From assembly GCA_905235345.1 (NCBI GenBank), contig CAJOLO010000079.1, forward strand, positions 1-6,669: a stretch of 6,669 bases of DNA, given 5' to 3'. Below the pieces are notes generated by a model. It worked only from the letters and a program-made list of their open reading frames with translations. It was not told the origin of the DNA and did not search any database. Of the stretch, positions 5,358-6,669 are shown piece after piece. The DNA comes from an uncultured Lachnospiraceae bacterium (GTDB lineage: Bacteria > Bacillota > Clostridia > Lachnospirales > Lachnospiraceae). The position numbers and the translations under genes are program-made. Each line of letters opens with the position of its first letter. The first letter of the stretch is position 1.

Positions 5358-6669
5358 ATTCAAACTTGGTAGCTAATTCCATGATATTTTCCTGTGTAGC
5401 CTCAGCGCCGTCAATAAACCCTGTCACGCGACCATCACACATGACCATAACACGATCTGACATACCGATCAGCTCTGCCATTTCACTGGAAATCATAATG
5501 ATACTCTTACCTTGTTTTGCTAATTCTGCAATAATGCAGTAAATCTCGTATTTTGCGCCGACATCAATTCCTCTTGTCGGCTCATCCAGAATCAGAACAT
5601 CCGGATTATTGGCAAGCCAACGTCCAATCAACACCTTCTGCTGATTACCACCGGATAAGCTTTGAATCAATGTCTTAGAAGACGGTGTCTTAATATTCAT
5701 CTTCTCGACATTCTCCTGAACAAGATTTTCTATCTTTTTATCATTTAAACAAATGCCATAATCAAGATAATGTTTAAGTGACGCAATCGATATATTATCA
5801 GCTATAGACAATACTCCCAAGATACCTGTTGCACGACGATCCTCTGTCAGCATCGCAACACCCTGATCAATCGCATCCTTCGGTCGGTTGATTTTCAACT
5901 CTTTTCCATTATACAAAATGGTACCGGTTGTATGTGACCGAATTCCAAACAGTCCTTCCATCAATTCAGTTCTCTGTGCACCAACCAAACCACCTACACC
6001 TAAGATTTCTCCCTTGCGAAGCTGGAAATTAACATGACGGAAACTCTTCGGATTAATAGAAGTGAAATCTTTCACTTCGAATACAACATCACCCGGAACA
6101 TTCTCGCGCTCCGGAAATAAATTGGTAAGCTCACGACCTACCATCTTTGCGATAATAAAGTCAGTAGTAAGTCCTTCTGCATCCCATGTACCTATGTACT
6201 GACCATCTCTCATGATGGTTACCTCATCAGAAATTCTAAGAATCTCATCCATCTTATGAGAAATATAGATAATGGAAACTCCCTCTTTCTTCAAGTCATC
6301 CACTATACGGAACAATGCCTCAACCTCATTCTGGGTCAGAGACGATGTCGGCTCATCCAAAATCAAAACCTTACAATTTGCTGAAACTGCCTTTGCAATC
6401 TCTACGGATTGCATCTGTGAAACACTCAGTTCCCCTACTAACTGCCTTGCATCAAAAGTCATTCGAACTTTTTTCAGCAAAGCCTCTGTGTCATCATACA
6501 TTTTCTTATGATCAATTACCGGGATAAATCCCAATACTTTTTTCATCGGATATCTTCCGAGAAATATATTTTCACCAACGGTACGAGCCGGAATTGGCTG
6601 TAACTCCTGATGCACCATGGCAATACCCATATTCAGGGCTTCCATAGGATCTCCTATTTCTACTTTCTT
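5356..6669 (-). CDS. mglA: Galactose/methyl-galactoside ABC transporter ATPase MglA (N-terminus outside window)
   Basis: This cytoplasmic twin-cassette ATPase powers Mgl sugar uptake. The frame stays open to the window edge, giving 437 residues; about 70, including the first Walker A, lie outside, so the in-frame ATG at 6645 is internal. Counting from the edge, the first cassette shows the Q-loop VHQE (19-22), the atypical signature LSVSQMQ (81-87), Walker B LILDEPTSSLT (102-112) and YISH (135-138). The second cassette has a degenerate P-loop region, GLVGAQRTE (227-235), without GKS/T. It keeps a canonical LSGGNQQ (338-344) and LILDEPTRGIDVG (359-371), and has SSEM (394-397) where the H-loop histidine would be. 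This asymmetry is normal for the MglA/RbsA/XylG family. The text matches E. coli MglA more closely than RbsA, for example GRYP, LSVSQMQ and PTRGIDVGAK. Its stop codon overlaps the mglC ribosome binding site. Ribose or another sugar as substrate is possible, but the MglC-like partner favours galactosides. Confidence 0.95.
   Translation of the reverse strand, partial: KKVEIGDPMEALNMGIAMVHQELQPIPARTVGENIFLGRYPMKKVLGFIPVIDHKKMYDDTEALLKKVRMTFDARQLVGELSVSQMQSVEIAKAVSANCKVLILDEPTSSLTQNEVEALFRIVDDLKKEGVSIIYISHKMDEILRISDEVTIMRDGQYIGTWDAEGLTTDFIIAKMVGRELTNLFPERENVPGDVVFEVKDFTSINPKSFRHVNFQLRKGEILGVGGLVGAQRTELMEGLFGIRSHTTGTILYNGKELKINRPKDAIDQGVAMLTEDRRATGILGVLSIADNISIASLKHYLDYGICLNDKKIENLVQENVEKMNIKTPSSKTLIQSLSGGNQQKVLIGRWLANNPDVLILDEPTRGIDVGAKYEIYCIIAELAKQGKSIIMISSEMAELIGMSDRVMVMCDGRVTGFIDGAEATQENIMELATKFE

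Noticed and set aside
5340..5363. TTG start for mglC giving 345 residues
   Set aside because: The extra codons contain the AAGGAGG ribosome binding site and overlap the mglA stop. The ATG at 5339 gives the usual family length.
5356..6669. Missing Walker A lysine and H-loop histidine in the second MglA cassette as a sign of gene decay
   Set aside because: A degenerate second P-loop and SSEM in place of the H-loop are normal for MglA/RbsA-type twin-cassette ATPases, and the frame is intact.

Overview
The window looks like a chromosomal segment of a low-to-moderate GC Gram-positive anaerobe, most likely of the Clostridia (Lachnospiraceae-like). This rests on AT-rich intergenic DNA, strong GGAGG-type ribosome binding sites, a YesM/YesN-style two-component pair, and an Mgl-type sugar transporter lying next to that pair. 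The genus cannot be fixed from the sequence alone.

All five genes lie on the minus strand, so transcription runs from high to low coordinates. From 6669 down to 5356 is mglA, the ATPase of the galactose/methyl-galactoside ABC importer, missing its first ~70 residues at the window edge. After a 16-base gap comes mglC (5339-4326), the membrane permease. A strong intrinsic terminator (4311-4268) directly follows mglC and closes the transporter operon; mglB is not in the window and would be expected upstream of mglA. A 293-base AT-rich gap (4325-4033) holds the terminator and candidate promoters for the second unit. That unit is a YesN-type response regulator (4032-2422), a YesM/LytS-type sensor kinase (2410-644) and the first 217 codons of a sugar-binding-protein-like gene (651-1, cut by the window edge). 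These genes touch or overlap, indicating one translationally coupled operon.

The likely logic is a three-component sugar-sensing system. An N-terminally membrane-anchored binding protein without a lipobox would capture a sugar outside the cell and signal through the histidine kinase to the AraC-type regulator, which would control the neighbouring mgl transporter genes. The transporter assignment is secure. The sensor partnership is inferred from gene order, the anchor-like N-terminus and known analogues such as the clostridial XylFII-LytS-YesN system.

No RNA genes, mobile elements, CRISPR arrays or clear horizontal-transfer signs were seen. The most interesting items are the compact three-gene sensor module, and a GC-rich palindrome beside a perfect -10 hexamer upstream of the regulator gene.
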